From Gammaproteobacteria bacterium (GTDB lineage Bacteria > Pseudomonadota > Gammaproteobacteria > Burkholderiales > Thiobacillaceae): 64,000 nt of DNA. Below are positions 34,948 through 43,874 of the stretch, in pieces. The stretch's first letter is position 1; each line of letters opens with the position of its first letter. The stretch covers positions 1-64,000 of the forward strand of contig JAHJNN010000016.1 in NCBI GenBank assembly GCA_018820765.1, written 5' to 3'. The translations under genes were made by a program, and so were the position numbers. The notes beneath the pieces were generated by a model. The model did not search any database, was not told where the DNA came from, and worked only from the letters and a program-made list of their open reading frames with translations.

Positions 34948-37158
34948 ATGGAGCGCGAAATGCCGGACAAATCAGTCGTAGTCAACCTCAACCAGTTCGA
35001 GCGTTCACGTCGTGCACAGCTCTCTGCCGAGGCCTTGACCATTCTGCATGGCAGCCGCGATCTGCTGATCGAGGGTGCGACCCGTGCGCTGACGCGGCAG
35101 ACCGACGCCATGGAAAACGCCCTGCTGGCCATGGCCGAGCGCGCCCCCCTGCTGGAGACGCGCAATTCCTATTTCGACGCCCAGGGCATCCTCAACCGGC
35201 AGGCCAATGAGTTGCTGAGCGCGTGCAAGGACGCGTATTGCACCACTTTCAGCGACTTCGCCATGACTCTGGACAAGGACAAAAAATCAGCCTCGCCTGA
35301 GCTGTCCGAGCTGTCGCTGATGGATGAGCAGGATTTCGAGATCACGCTCGCGATCGACAAGGCGACCGCGCGCATGCACTTCAACTGCGCAGAAGAACTG
35401 GTCGCGCTGGATGCCCGCGTCGCCAGGCTGCTGGACCGCACCGAGCTGTCCGAAAAAGACAACCCGCTCGGCCCCCGCAAGCTGTGTGAAGCGATGCTGG
35501 ACGGCATGGCCAGCCTGCAGTTGGACCAGAACATCCGGGTCGTTCTGCTGAACCAGTTCGACCTGGTGCTGACCACCGAACTCGCGCAGATCTATCAATC
35601 GATCAACCGTTACCTGATCGACAGCGGCATCCTGCCCGACCTCAAGGGCGGAACGAAAAGCCACACGCGCCATTCTCCTTCCGCATCCGACAGCGCGGTC
35701 GTCGCGTCATCCGCCGGCAACGACATGTTCAAGCTGTTTGAGCAACTCGCGGGCGGCCCCGGGCGGGCAGGGGGCGGAGGAGTGGGGGGTGGTGGCGGCG
35801 CAGGCCTCCCCGGCTTCAGCCTGCTCGACTCGCTCGGCCAGCTGCAATCCGGCGCCATGATGCTTCCCGGCGGGGTACGTTTCGAGCTGCCCCTGCTGGA
35901 AGCCAGCACCATCCAGAACGTGCTTCGCAGCCTGCAGCAAAGTCCGGTGATGCAGGCGGCAAGCCCGCTTGACGCCGTTCTGGTGGATGCGGTGGCGATG
36001 CTGTTCGACGTGGTGTTCGACGAGGCCTCGATCCCCGACCACCTCAAGGCGCAGATCGCGCGCCTGCAGATTCCCGTGCTGAAGGCGGCGATGCTGGATC
36101 GCAACTTCTTCTCGCAGTCGAACCACCCGGTGCGCCGCATGCTGGACGCGATCGCCACGCTTGCCGTCCACCTGCCCGAGACCGAGGCAGGCAATGCACG
36201 ACTGGAAGCCATTTCCGAGATCGTCAGCCGGGTGCTCGAGAATTTCGAGAAGGATATCGCCGTTTTCGATGCCGCCGCAACCGAACTGGAGGCGATGGGC
36301 GCCCAGCTGGAAGACACGCTGGAAGAAACCGTGGATGCCGGCCTGCAGCAGGACATCGACCAGATCAAGCGGGCCGAGCGTGCAGAGCTTGCGCCCGTAA
36401 TCGTGCACGATTTCGTCAATCGCGCGCTCAAGGACCAGCCGGTTGAAGAGGTCGTGCGGGAATTCCTGCGGCGCGACTGGGCACAGTTGCTGACCCTGGA
36501 CTATGTCAACGAAGGCGAGCAGGGCGCGCATTTCAACAGCCACGTCGAAACCATGCGCGAACTGGTATGGAGCGTGCAGCCCAAGGTCGACATGGACGCA
36601 CGACTGATGCTGGTGCGCATTCTGCCCGGCCTGCTGAAACGGCTGCGCGAAGGTACGGCAGAAATCGAGCTGCCGCAAAAACTGTACGACCGCTTCTTTG
36701 CCACCCTGGTCATCCTGCACGCCAATGCGGTGCGCCCCAATACGCAGCCGGTACCGCTGCCCGACATCACGCCCGAAGAAATCGACGAGATTGCGGCACA
36801 GGCCGAGGCCGAAGCCCCCCCCGACACCGCCGCGCCTCTGGCCGCCGAGGAACCCTCCGCACCCGAATACGAAGACGAATTCACCCTGCGTGCCCGCGCC
36901 CTCAACAAGGGCGACTGGGTGGAATTCCACTATGACGACGGCACTTTCCGCTGGGCACGACTGGGCTGGATCAGCGGCATCCGGAACACCTACCTGTTCT
37001 CCGACCAGGACGGCATGAACAGCTTCTCGATCAGCCTGCTGCGCCTGGCCGACAAGCTGCGCCGTGGCGAAGCAGTTCTGGTGGAGCGCAAGTCCATCAC
37101 CGAATCGGCGTTCGGCAAGCTGATGAACCTGTTCCGCCAGAAACTCGGCCATGGCTGA
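34948..37158 (+). CDS. DUF1631 family protein under riboswitch control
   Basis: Protein of 736 aa. The body fits DUF1631: VVNLNQFERSRRAQLSAEA, LLDAVLVDAVAMLFDVVFDE-like helices and a glycine-rich linker at about residues 268-290 (GGGGVGGGGGAG). The last 90 residues resemble a PilZ-like barrel seen in this family (KGDWVEFHYDDGTFRWARLG, ISGIRNTYLFSDQDG). The ATG at 34948 is chosen because GAGGTGATC lies just upstream and the longer frame would translate the riboswitch. Function is unknown; some family members were once mislabelled thymidine phosphorylase. Cyclic-di-GMP control suggests a motility or surface role. Confidence 0.85.
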   Translation: MEREMPDKSVVVNLNQFERSRRAQLSAEALTILHGSRDLLIEGATRALTRQTDAMENALLAMAERAPLLETRNSYFDAQGILNRQANELLSACKDAYCTTFSDFAMTLDKDKKSASPELSELSLMDEQDFEITLAIDKATARMHFNCAEELVALDARVARLLDRTELSEKDNPLGPRKLCEAMLDGMASLQLDQNIRVVLLNQFDLVLTTELAQIYQSINRYLIDSGILPDLKGGTKSHTRHSPSASDSAVVASSAGNDMFKLFEQLAGGPGRAGGGGVGGGGGAGLPGFSLLDSLGQLQSGAMMLPGGVRFELPLLEASTIQNVLRSLQQSPVMQAASPLDAVLVDAVAMLFDVVFDEASIPDHLKAQIARLQIPVLKAAMLDRNFFSQSNHPVRRMLDAIATLAVHLPETEAGNARLEAISEIVSRVLENFEKDIAVFDAAATELEAMGAQLEDTLEETVDAGLQQDIDQIKRAERAELAPVIVHDFVNRALKDQPVEEVVREFLRRDWAQLLTLDYVNEGEQGAHFNSHVETMRELVWSVQPKVDMDARLMLVRILPGLLKRLREGTAEIELPQKLYDRFFATLVILHANAVRPNTQPVPLPDITPEEIDEIAAQAEAEAPPDTAAPLAAEEPSAPEYEDEFTLRARALNKGDWVEFHYDDGTFRWARLGWISGIRNTYLFSDQDGMNSFSISLLRLADKLRRGEAVLVERKSITESAFGKLMNLFRQKLGHG

Positions 37159-37220
37159 AAGCGCGTTGCGGGCCGCACCGCGCCATTGATTCACCCCTTC
37201 ACCCCGGTTACCCTGCCGGG

Positions 37221-38255
37221 GTGAAATCATTTGCCTCCCGCATCGTCCGCTGGCAACAGCGCCACGGCCGCCATACCCTGCCCTGGCAAGGCACGCGCGA
37301 CCCTTACCGCATCTGGCTGTCGGAAATCATGCTGCAACAGACCCAGGTCACCACCGTCATCCCCTATTTCGAGCGCTTTGTCGCGCGCTTTCCCGACCTC
37401 GCCAGCCTGGCTGCCGCGCACGAGGACGAGGTGCTCGCGCTGTGGAGCGGGCTCGGCTACTACAGCCGCGCGCGCAACCTGCACGCCGCTGCACGCGCCA
37501 TCCGGGCTGGGCATGATGGCAACTTTCCTGCCGGCGCCGACGCCATCGAGCAGCTTCCCGGAATCGGACGCTCGACCGCCGCCGCCATTGCCGCGCTGGC
37601 GTTCGGCCGGCGCGTCGCCATACTCGACGGCAACGTCAAGCGCGTGCTGGCGCGCCACGGCGGGATAGCAGGCTGGCCGGGCGACAAGAAAGTCGAAACC
37701 GCGCTGTGGCAGCTGGCCGAGTCGTACCTGCCGCGCACCGCCATCGAAGCTTACACCCAGGGCATGATGGATCTCGGTGCGCTCGTCTGCACCCGCAGCC
37801 AGCCGGCCTGTTCCGCGTGCCCGGTCAACACCGATTGCACGGCCTCGACCCAGCAGCGAACCGCCGAACTGCCCACGCCGCGGCCCCGCAAGGCCCTGCC
37901 CGAAAGGCAGGTCCAGATGCTGCTGCTGCTCGACCGTGGCGAACTGATGCTGGAAAAACGCCCCGCGCGTGGCGTGTGGGGCGGTATGTGGAGCCTGCCC
38001 GAGCTGGCACCCGAAGCCGACCCCGCCGGACATTGCCGCGACCGCTTCGGCTACGTCGCGCTCACGCAGCAGGTGCTGCCGCAGCTCACGCACAGCTTCA
38101 CCCATTTCAAGCTGCACATCCGGCCGGTGCAGCTCCAGCTCGCCCCCCGTCGCGACACGCCGCCCGGGCAGATCTGGCTGCCGCTGGCCGACGCGCTCGA
38201 TGCGGCCCTGCCCGCCCCGATACGCACGCTGGTGAGACAGCTTGATCGCCATTGA
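37221..38255 (+). CDS. mutY: A/G-specific adenine glycosylase
   Basis: Protein of 344 aa from a GTG start. The catalytic glutamate lies in SEIMLQQTQV and the HhH-GPD motif in LPGIGRSTAAAIAAL with DGNVKRVLAR. A four-cysteine [4Fe-4S] loop (C-x6-C-x2-C-x5-C in CTRSQPACSACPVNTDC) follows. The C-terminal Nudix-like domain recognises 8-oxoG. It removes adenine paired with 8-oxoguanine. Confidence 0.96.
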   Translation: MKSFASRIVRWQQRHGRHTLPWQGTRDPYRIWLSEIMLQQTQVTTVIPYFERFVARFPDLASLAAAHEDEVLALWSGLGYYSRARNLHAAARAIRAGHDGNFPAGADAIEQLPGIGRSTAAAIAALAFGRRVAILDGNVKRVLARHGGIAGWPGDKKVETALWQLAESYLPRTAIEAYTQGMMDLGALVCTRSQPACSACPVNTDCTASTQQRTAELPTPRPRKALPERQVQMLLLLDRGELMLEKRPARGVWGGMWSLPELAPEADPAGHCRDRFGYVALTQQVLPQLTHSFTHFKLHIRPVQLQLAPRRDTPPGQIWLPLADALDAALPAPIRTLVRQLDRH

Positions 38256-38271
38256 GCGGCAAGCCTGCTGG

Positions 38272-38286
38272 GGGCTTTGCAATTGC
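38272..38286 (+). promoter_or_regulatory. weak candidate sigma-54 promoter
   Basis: GGGC-N7-TTGC matches the -24/-12 spacing (TGGC-N7-TTGC) with one mismatch in the first block. It lies 46 bases before the phosphate-binding-like gene. No activator gene is seen nearby, so this is tentative. Confidence 0.22.
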
Positions 38287-38331
38287 CGTGCTATAAAACG
38301 GCAACCCAATAAAACAAAACCCTTACGCCCA

Positions 38332-38757
38332 GTGGCACATGCGCGTTTTCTCTTCTGGCGGCTGCTTGTGCTGATTTTTCTGGTCAGCCCGCTTGCCGCA
38401 TCGGCCGGAATCATCGTCCACCCCGGCGTCGAAGGCCGCAGCATCAGCGCCGCCAACCTGCGCAACATCTACACCCTGCGCCAGACACTATGGCCCAACC
38501 GCCAGCCCATCGTGATTTTCGTCTTGCCGGATGACCATCCGGTCCATGAAGCCTTCGCCAAGGAAAAACTCGGTCTCTATCCCTATCGATTGCGCCAGAC
38601 GTGGGATCGGCTAAGTTTCAGCGGCATGGCCAGCGCACCGATCGAGGTGCGGGACGAAAACGAAATGCGCGCGCGTGTACGCGCCACGCCCGGGGCAATC
38701 GGATACACAAGCAAGGACACAGGCTATGACGGCATCAAGATTCTCAGGCTGGAATAG
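38332..38757 (+). CDS. PstS-like periplasmic phosphate-binding-type protein (short)
   Basis: Protein of 141 aa from a GTG start, with a signal peptide ending near PLAASA. The rest is a half-size periplasmic binding protein (HPGVEGRSISAANLRNIYTL, WPNRQPIVIFVLP, then ATPGAIGYTSKD), a pattern like the PstS family. It overlaps the porin gene by 32 bases. With the porin and the GGDEF/EAL gene that follow, it may form a sensory unit. The start is uncertain; a longer in-frame ATG at 38242 overlaps mutY. Confidence 0.7.
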   Translation: MAHARFLFWRLLVLIFLVSPLAASAGIIVHPGVEGRSISAANLRNIYTLRQTLWPNRQPIVIFVLPDDHPVHEAFAKEKLGLYPYRLRQTWDRLSFSGMASAPIEVRDENEMRARVRATPGAIGYTSKDTGYDGIKILRLE

Positions 38758-39922
38758 CCTGCTGCTGAGCGGGCTGTTGGCCGCATTGCCGGCCTGGGCG
38801 AACGACCTGGCCGGCCCCCGTTACCAGATCCAGGGATTTGCGGCACAAGGCCTGATCGGCAGCACCAACAACAACTTCTTCGGCGACAGCCGGGATGGGG
38901 TCAGCACCGAATTCACCGAAGCCGGCCTCCACGGCACCTGGCAGCCGCTCGACGCCCTGCGCCTGTCCGGCCAGGTGTTGTATCGCCGTGCCGGCGAAAG
39001 CGACCAGGACGGCTTGCGCCTGGACTACGCCCAGGCCGATTGGCGGTTTTTTCAAACCGAGGCCACCCAGTTCGGCATCAAGTTCGGCAAGGTCAAACTC
39101 CCCTACGGCCTGTACAACGAAACGCGCGACGTGCCTTTCACCCGCCCCGGCATCCTGCTGCCGCAGTCGGTCTATGTCGACAACAGCCGCGATTTGCTGC
39201 TCGCCGCACCCGGCTTCTTCCTGCATGGCGCCAGTGTGCAAAAATACGGCGCGACCGATTTCCTGCTGGGCTGGGTGCGCCCGGACTTCAATAGCGAATC
39301 CGTGGAGTACGTGTTCCTTGGCAATACCCGCCCCGGCAAGCTGGAAGGCAAAGGTGCGCTCGGCGCCCGCCTGCGCTGGGACCTCCCGACCGACACCACC
39401 CTGATGGTGACCTATGCCGACGCCAAGGCCGGCTATGTGCCCGGCAACGCAGACCCACTGGCAGCGGGCGACGTGCGGTACCGCAATCTGCTGTTCACGC
39501 TGCAGCAACGGCTCGACACCCTGACGCTGACTGCCGAATACGGCGAACCCCGGGGCAAGCTCAGTGGCTTCGGCGCGGCCCTGCCCGACAGCGCCCGAAC
39601 CGTGCAGGCGTTTTATCTCCAGGGCGAATGGCGCTTCCGTCCGGCCTGGGAGCTGATGCTGCGCCACGACCTTTTCTATCGCGACAAGAATGACAGGAAC
39701 GGCCGCCAGTTCCAGGCCGCCACCGGCCTGCCGGCGCACAACATGTTTGCCCGCGACTGGACGCTGGGCCTGCGCTGGGATGCCACGCGCAATCTGATGC
39801 TGCGCGCGGAATACCACTATGTGAACGGCACCGGCTGGCTGCCGGGTCCGGACAATCCCGCTTTCTTCAGCCGCGAGCAGTACTGGAACATGTGGCTATT
39901 GCAGGCGGCCTACCGCTTTTAG
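38726..39922 (+). CDS. outer-membrane porin-like beta-barrel protein
   Basis: Protein of 398 aa with a signal peptide ending near LPAWA-ND. Alternating amphipathic strands run to the C-terminal phenylalanine (LLQAAYRF), as expected for BAM insertion. The pattern is that of a phosphate-selective or general porin. It overlaps the binding-protein gene and is followed after four bases by the possible GTG start of the GGDEF/EAL gene. The substrate is unknown. Confidence 0.72.
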   Translation: MTASRFSGWNSLLLSGLLAALPAWANDLAGPRYQIQGFAAQGLIGSTNNNFFGDSRDGVSTEFTEAGLHGTWQPLDALRLSGQVLYRRAGESDQDGLRLDYAQADWRFFQTEATQFGIKFGKVKLPYGLYNETRDVPFTRPGILLPQSVYVDNSRDLLLAAPGFFLHGASVQKYGATDFLLGWVRPDFNSESVEYVFLGNTRPGKLEGKGALGARLRWDLPTDTTLMVTYADAKAGYVPGNADPLAAGDVRYRNLLFTLQQRLDTLTLTAEYGEPRGKLSGFGAALPDSARTVQAFYLQGEWRFRPAWELMLRHDLFYRDKNDRNGRQFQAATGLPAHNMFARDWTLGLRWDATRNLMLRAEYHYVNGTGWLPGPDNPAFFSREQYWNMWLLQAAYRF

Positions 39923-39947
39923 CGGCGTGTCGACACACCCTGGCGCA

Positions 39948-42689
39948 ATGCACCTGCCCGCTTTTCTCAGTCTGAAATGGAAGCTGCTGTTGCCGCTCAC
40001 GCTCGCCATGGCGGTCGGCACCTTGGCGCTCACCTGGATCAACGACACCAATCTGCGCAATGAAGTGCAGCAGGCGCGGTTCGACAGCGCGGCACGCAAC
40101 GAGGCGCTGCTGCACTTTCTGATCCAGCAGAACGAACGTCAGCTGGTGGACGCAGGCGCGGCGCTGGCCGATTTTCTGATTGCCAGCCGCAGCGGCCCGC
40201 CCGATCTGGAATCCGGCTTTGCCTTGCAGTCCTACTGGGAGCAGCTCAGCCTCAACCAGGGCTTTGAAGGCCTGCACCTCTACGATTCCGATCAGCGGCT
40301 GCAGACCGGCTTCGGCAACGCGCCTGCGCCCGACGAACTGATGGCCGCCCGGCTGACTGAGGTGCTGACCAACGAGCGTCCCGCCAGCGGCCTCTATTGC
40401 GCCGAGCGCTGCCTGTTCTACGGCATGGCGCCGGTCCTGCGCGAAGGCATCACCGCCGGCGTGGTGGTGATCTCGATGGACCTGTCCAGCCTGCTGAGCA
40501 CGTTTGGCCAGAGCACCGGACACGATCTGGCCGTTGCCGTCGACCGTCAGCAAACCCTCCACGTGCTCGCCACCACCACCCCGGACATCAAGGCCACGGC
40601 GGGCAAGGCCGACTTCGCGCCGTACCCGCAGCGCCCCCACCTCGAATCCGCCTTGAGCCGCGTCGACGGCAAGGTGTACGAATGGCAGAAACTGAAGCCG
40701 CTTGCGGCCGCGCCCGACACGCCCTACTTCATCGCGCGCAAGGACGTGACCGATGCCGAACAGGCCATCGGGCAGGCCTTCCTGACCAATCTGGCCACCG
40801 GTCTGGCGGTGTTCATCGCGGCCGAGAGCGTGCTGCTGTTTTCGCTCGCCTGGCTGATGCGCCGGATGAACCGGGTCAGCACCGGCCTGCCGCTGCTGGG
40901 CGAAGGCCGCTGGGGGGATGCCCGCCGGCACCTGCGGTTTCGCGACAGACCGCCGCGCGACGAACTCTCCACGCTGGAAGAGGCCGCGCTCACCCTCGCC
41001 AGCCAACTCGAATTTCTCGACACCGCCTCGCGCGACCAGCAAAACGACCTTGCCAAGCTGGTCGACACTCTGTCGCACGAGCGCGACTTCATCTCGGGCC
41101 TGCTGGATACGGCGCAGGCGCTGATCCTGACGCTGGATCGGCATGGCGTGATCCGCATGGCCAACCACTATGTGGAAACGCTCACCGGCCTGACGGAAAG
41201 CCAGCTGATCGGGCAGGATTACTTCAGACAGATGATCGCCCCGCAGGAAAGCCGCGACTGGCGTTCACGCCTGCTGGTGCACTTTGTCGAGGATCCTGCG
41301 CCGCTGCGGTTCGAGGCGCTTCTCGCCACCCCTGACGGCCTGCGCAACATTACCTGGGTCCATTCGCTGATCGGCCAGCAAAGCGGCAGCGAACCGATGA
41401 TCCTGTCGGTGGGCCTGGACCTGACCGAGCTCAAGAGCGCCCAGGCGCGCGCCAGCTATCTGTCCGATTACGACACCCTGACCGGCCTTTACAATCGCCA
41501 GGGGTTTCAGCGGCGGCTGGCCCATGCGCTGACCGAGCTGAAGAGCGGCGCGCTCTTGCTGATCGACCTCGACGATTTCAAGGCGATCAACGATCTCGCC
41601 GGCCACAGCGCCGGCGATACGATGATCCAGCACGTGGCCGAGCGTCTGCGCGAACTCAAGCCTGTGCCCAAACTGGCCGCGCGGCTGGGCGGCGACGAAT
41701 TCGTCCTGTTCTTCGAGCCGTTGCCGGACGCGCAATTGCTGCAAACCGCGCGCTTTCTGTGCACTGGCGACCACGACCGGCACCTCGCCACCGCCTGCGT
41801 CGGCATTGCCGTGGTCCAACCCGACGACACCACGGAAAGCCTGCTGGGCCACGCCGACCTGGCGCTCTCCCAGGCGCGCGCCAAAGGCCGTTCCAACTGG
41901 CATCTGTATAACCCGGCGGACCGTACCCGCGAAAGCCTGCTCGACCGCACCGAGCAACTCGCGGTGATCACCGGCGCGCTGCACGACAACCGCCTGGCGC
42001 TGTTCCTGCAGCCCGTCGTGGCGATCCAGTCCGGGCGGACCACGCACTATGAGGCGCTGTTGCGCGTATACCTGCCCGACGGCCGGATTCTTCCGCCCGC
42101 CCCGCTGATCGCCGCCGCGGAGGCCTCCGGTCTCATCCGCGAAATCGACCAGTGGGTGCTGCGGAATGCGCTTGCGCTGATGGCGGACCATCCGGGATTG
42201 CGCCTCGCGGTCAATCTGTCCGGCCGCAGCCTGGACAATCCCGAGTTGCCCACGCTGCTGCACGGGATGCTGCAGGAACAGGCCATCGAGCCGCAACGGC
42301 TGATCCTGGAAATCACCGAAACGGCCACCCTCAACCTGGCCCATGCCGAAATCCTGCTCACCGTCATTCGCGATCTCGGCTGCAAACTGGCGCTGGACGA
42401 TTTCGGCGTCGGCTTTTCCACCTTCCAGTATCTGAAGCACCTGCCGGTGGATTACGTCAAGATCGACGGCTCGTTCATCCGCACGCTGGATCACAGCGAG
42501 GACGACCGTCTGTTCGTGAAGGCCCTGGTCGAGGCGATACACGGTTACGGCAAACTGGCGGTGGCGGAATATGTCGAGACCCAGGCCATCCTGCAGTGGG
42601 TGACGGAACTCGGCGTGGACTATGCCCAGGGCTATCACTTTGGCCGGCCGCAGGCGGCGGACGCCGTGCTTGCACTCAAGCCTGGCTGA
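39948..42689 (+). CDS. membrane GGDEF/EAL protein with periplasmic sensor and PAS domain
   Basis: Protein of 913 aa. A membrane helix at about 10-30 and another near 285-305 bracket a periplasmic domain of about 250 residues. A PAS domain (HERDFISGLLDTAQALILTL) precedes the GGDEF domain, whose motif GGDEF at about 581-585 is intact. The EAL domain keeps EALL near 702 and DDFGVGFSTFQYLK. It could both make and break cyclic-di-GMP; direction is not predictable. A GTG seven codons upstream (39927) is an alternative start. It follows the porin gene. Confidence 0.9.
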   Translation: MHLPAFLSLKWKLLLPLTLAMAVGTLALTWINDTNLRNEVQQARFDSAARNEALLHFLIQQNERQLVDAGAALADFLIASRSGPPDLESGFALQSYWEQLSLNQGFEGLHLYDSDQRLQTGFGNAPAPDELMAARLTEVLTNERPASGLYCAERCLFYGMAPVLREGITAGVVVISMDLSSLLSTFGQSTGHDLAVAVDRQQTLHVLATTTPDIKATAGKADFAPYPQRPHLESALSRVDGKVYEWQKLKPLAAAPDTPYFIARKDVTDAEQAIGQAFLTNLATGLAVFIAAESVLLFSLAWLMRRMNRVSTGLPLLGEGRWGDARRHLRFRDRPPRDELSTLEEAALTLASQLEFLDTASRDQQNDLAKLVDTLSHERDFISGLLDTAQALILTLDRHGVIRMANHYVETLTGLTESQLIGQDYFRQMIAPQESRDWRSRLLVHFVEDPAPLRFEALLATPDGLRNITWVHSLIGQQSGSEPMILSVGLDLTELKSAQARASYLSDYDTLTGLYNRQGFQRRLAHALTELKSGALLLIDLDDFKAINDLAGHSAGDTMIQHVAERLRELKPVPKLAARLGGDEFVLFFEPLPDAQLLQTARFLCTGDHDRHLATACVGIAVVQPDDTTESLLGHADLALSQARAKGRSNWHLYNPADRTRESLLDRTEQLAVITGALHDNRLALFLQPVVAIQSGRTTHYEALLRVYLPDGRILPPAPLIAAAEASGLIREIDQWVLRNALALMADHPGLRLAVNLSGRSLDNPELPTLLHGMLQEQAIEPQRLILEITETATLNLAHAEILLTVIRDLGCKLALDDFGVGFSTFQYLKHLPVDYVKIDGSFIRTLDHSEDDRLFVKALVEAIHGYGKLAVAEYVETQAILQWVTELGVDYAQGYHFGRPQAADAVLALKPG

Positions 42690-42738
42690 TTGCCCAGAGG
42701 GTGCTATACATAACCGTAAGTCCTCACAGGAGGTTGTC

Positions 42739-43062
42739 ATGAACACGCGCCTCGATACGCCCGGCACCGCGGTATTCGACCCTGATGGTTTTCTGATCGA
42801 CCCCGCCATGTGGAGCGAAAACCTTGCCGACCAGGTCGCCCGCAACGACGGACTCGGCCAGCTCAGCGAAGTGCAGCTGGCCATTCTGCGCACCTTGCGG
42901 AGCGAGTTTTCCCGGCACGGCAGCGTCACCGCCCTGAGCCATGTCTGCCACCTGGCCGGGCAGAGCGCCGACTGCATGCAGCATCTGTTTCCCGGCGCGC
43001 GCGAAGCATGGCGGATTGCCGGGCTGCCCAACCCGGGCGAGGAAGCCAAGACGTATCTGTAA
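42739..43062 (+). CDS. DsrC-like protein with displaced cysteines
   Basis: Protein of 107 aa with the DsrC pattern: DPDGFLIDPAMWSENLADQV, LSEVQLAILRTLRSEFSRHG and LFPGAREAWRIAGLPNPG. Both canonical sulfur-carrying cysteines are missing (W and E/K instead). Two cysteines instead lie at C70 and C79 in the preceding helix (HVCHLAGQSADCM). AGGAGG stands five bases before the ATG, a perfect ribosome site. It follows the GGDEF/EAL gene by 49 bases. Confidence 0.8.
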   Translation: MNTRLDTPGTAVFDPDGFLIDPAMWSENLADQVARNDGLGQLSEVQLAILRTLRSEFSRHGSVTALSHVCHLAGQSADCMQHLFPGAREAWRIAGLPNPGEEAKTYL

Positions 43063-43089
43063 GCCATCCTGTAATGCGACAATGGCGGA

Positions 43090-43758
43090 ATGAATCCCGC
43101 CATTCCGGTCACCCACGCCAACGTCTGCCTGCTGCACGAGCCCATCGTCGGCGCCTTCGGGCTTCCCGCCGACACGCCCTTTGCCAGCATCAAGGGCGAC
43201 CCCAGCCTGCGCGAAACCGTTCCCTTGCGCCCGCGCCAGCAGTCGCGGCTCGACCAGATCGCCGGCGAGGTGCTGCAGGCCTGCGCCGCGCTGTTGCGCG
43301 ACACCGGGGTGTACGCGATCTACATCGGCTTCAACAGCTCGGAAGTGCGCACCGAATCGATCTTCAACCCCTTCGCCTACGAAGTGCACGATGCCGAGGA
43401 TCTGGTGAAGCCCGGCTATACCACGCGGCATTTCGTGACGGTGCCGTATGAAGAAAAAGTCCGCACCATCGCCTGGGTGCGCGCGATGATCCAGAGCGGT
43501 CCGCTGCGGCATTATCTGCCTGCCCACTGGCTGGAGCTGATGGACGCGGAGCGCGCCCAGTGGAAGCCGCTGGCGGCCGACCGCATCGACGAAATCGTGC
43601 AGAGCTTCAACCTGCTGCGCAGCATCGAAGGCTATTACCTGCGCAATGCCGCGATTTCGCTGTCCGAGGGCATCGTGCGCGCGTCGTACAACTGCGACGG
43701 CACCTACATCGTGCGGGCGGACTATTTCCCCGAATTCGTGCGCATCAACACGCCCTGA
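43090..43758 (+). CDS. hypothetical soluble protein
   Basis: Protein of 222 aa of no family I recognise. It has an alpha/beta composition with no signal peptide or membrane helix. Notable segments are GVYAIYIGFNSSEVRTESIF, RTIAWVRAMIQSGPLRHYLP and EGIVRASYNCDGTYIVRADY. It starts 27 bases after the DsrC-like gene on the same strand and could be co-transcribed. Codon use is like its neighbours. Confidence 0.65.
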   Translation: MNPAIPVTHANVCLLHEPIVGAFGLPADTPFASIKGDPSLRETVPLRPRQQSRLDQIAGEVLQACAALLRDTGVYAIYIGFNSSEVRTESIFNPFAYEVHDAEDLVKPGYTTRHFVTVPYEEKVRTIAWVRAMIQSGPLRHYLPAHWLELMDAERAQWKPLAADRIDEIVQSFNLLRSIEGYYLRNAAISLSEGIVRASYNCDGTYIVRADYFPEFVRINTP

Positions 43759-43874
43759 GCACGGGTGGGCCGCGCCTCCCGACGGGCGGCAGGCACGGAG
43801 ACCCCGAAGCGCTCTTTAATGCGTCCGGATTCCGGTAAAATCGGCGTTTTCCATTCGTTAAGAGATTTTTCACC

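Noticed and set aside
38242-38331. An upstream ATG start for the PstS-like protein
   Set aside because: It overlaps the end of mutY and places 30 polar residues before the signal peptide; the GTG at 38332 puts the signal at the N-terminus.
41265-43304. A 679-codon minus-strand frame across the GGDEF/EAL and DsrC-like genes
   Set aside because: It spans two genes with good starts and motifs on the other strand and has no ribosome site or recognisable domain.
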